Shown: in pieces, positions 4,797-5,103 of the stretch
Numbering within the stretch: position 1 is the first letter of the stretch
How the letters are laid out: every line of letters begins with the position of its first letter
Source of the DNA: Pseudomonadota bacterium
GTDB taxonomy: Bacteria; Pseudomonadota; Alphaproteobacteria; Rhizobiales; Xanthobacteraceae
Direction of reading: 5' to 3'
Length of the DNA: 5,103 nt
Assembly: GCA_021823875.1 (NCBI GenBank)
Contig: JAKAMD010000270.1
Location: forward strand, 1-5,103
Translations under genes and position numbers: made by a program
Notes under the pieces: generated by a model
What the model was told of the DNA's origin: nothing
What the model saw: only the letters and a program-made list of their open reading frames with translations
The model's database searches: none

Positions 4797-5103
4797 ATGC
4801 CCGCCAAACCGCCCGGCCGCAGCCGCCCGACCTTTACCGACCAGGAAGCGCTGCAATTTCACAGCCGTGGTCGGCCCGGCAAGCTGGAAGTGATCGCCAC
4901 CAAGCCGATGGCGACCCAGCGCGATCTCTCGCTCGCCTATTCGCCGGGCGTGGCGGTGCCGGTGCTCGCCATCGCCGAGGACGAAGGCCGCGCCTACGAC
5001 TACACCACCAAGGGCAATTTCGTCGCCGTCATCACCAACGGCACCGCCATTCTGGGCCTCGGCAATCGCGGCGCGCTGGCGGCGAAACCGGTGATGGAAG
5101 GCA
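4797..5103 (+). CDS. maeB: NADP-dependent malic enzyme (MaeB type), N-terminal part
   Basis: The first 102 codons of a malic enzyme, which oxidatively decarboxylates malate to pyruvate with NAD(P)+ in the cytosol; the gene leaves the right edge. After a short basic leader (MPAKPPGRSRP), EALQFHSRGRPGKLEV at 17-32 and LSLAYSPGVAVP at 45-56 are the signature of the bacterial large-type enzyme, Tyr48 being the conserved catalytic Tyr. TTKGNFVAVITNGTAILGLGN (70-90) and LAAKPVMEG (94-102) complete the visible part. The next codon, of which only the first base (A) is in the window, is where the family has its catalytic Lys (VMEGK). ATG 4797 has GGAG 5 bases upstream, and other nearby ATGs (4786, 4792) are out of frame. 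In rhizobia, NAD- and NADP-preferring paralogues (dme, tme) exist and usually carry a C-terminal phosphotransacetylase-like domain; neither point can be checked here. Confidence 0.93.
   Translation, partial: MPAKPPGRSRPTFTDQEALQFHSRGRPGKLEVIATKPMATQRDLSLAYSPGVAVPVLAIAEDEGRAYDYTTKGNFVAVITNGTAILGLGNRGALAAKPVMEG

Noticed and set aside
4656..4862. Minus-strand frame across the malic enzyme start
   Set aside because: It overlaps the malic enzyme N-terminus and its ribosome binding site and has no domain or start signal of its own.

Overview
The window looks like a piece of a GC-rich alphaproteobacterial chromosome, most likely Hyphomicrobiales of the Bradyrhizobium/Rhodopseudomonas/Xanthobacteraceae kind. 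This rests on the strongly GC-biased third codon positions, the protein family variants, and intergenic palindromes of the CGTCATTCCGGG and ATGGCCGGGACATAG types, which I remember as dispersed repeats in those genomes. No database was searched. There is no sign of a plasmid, phage, transposase, CRISPR array, tRNA or rRNA.

Layout, left to right. The 5' end of a trypsin-like protease-fold gene runs off the left edge (minus, 1-311). It is divergent from a luciferase-like flavin-dependent monooxygenase (plus, 422-1420). A 44-bp palindrome follows the monooxygenase stop, then a dienelactone hydrolase family gene with a TTG start (plus, 1551-2222). A 215-bp convergent gap holds two larger palindromic elements. 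Next, on the minus strand, come a polysaccharide-export outer-membrane lipoprotein with an unusual Tyr/Ala/Gln-rich repeat linker (2438-3385), msrA (3509-4177) and a small two-helix membrane protein (4297-4617). The N-terminal part of a malic enzyme leaves the right edge on the plus strand (from 4797).

The genes do not form an evident pathway. Each is separated from its neighbours by 110-215 bp containing hairpins or promoter-like sequence, so most are probably single transcription units of housekeeping, redox or envelope function. No new multi-gene system is visible.

The points most worth a second look are: a Tyr where the protease fold normally has its catalytic His; the six-copy Tyr pentapeptide repeat inside the export lipoprotein and that gene's isolation from any polysaccharide cluster; a TTAA cluster resembling CtrA sites upstream of it; and the palindromic intergenic elements.
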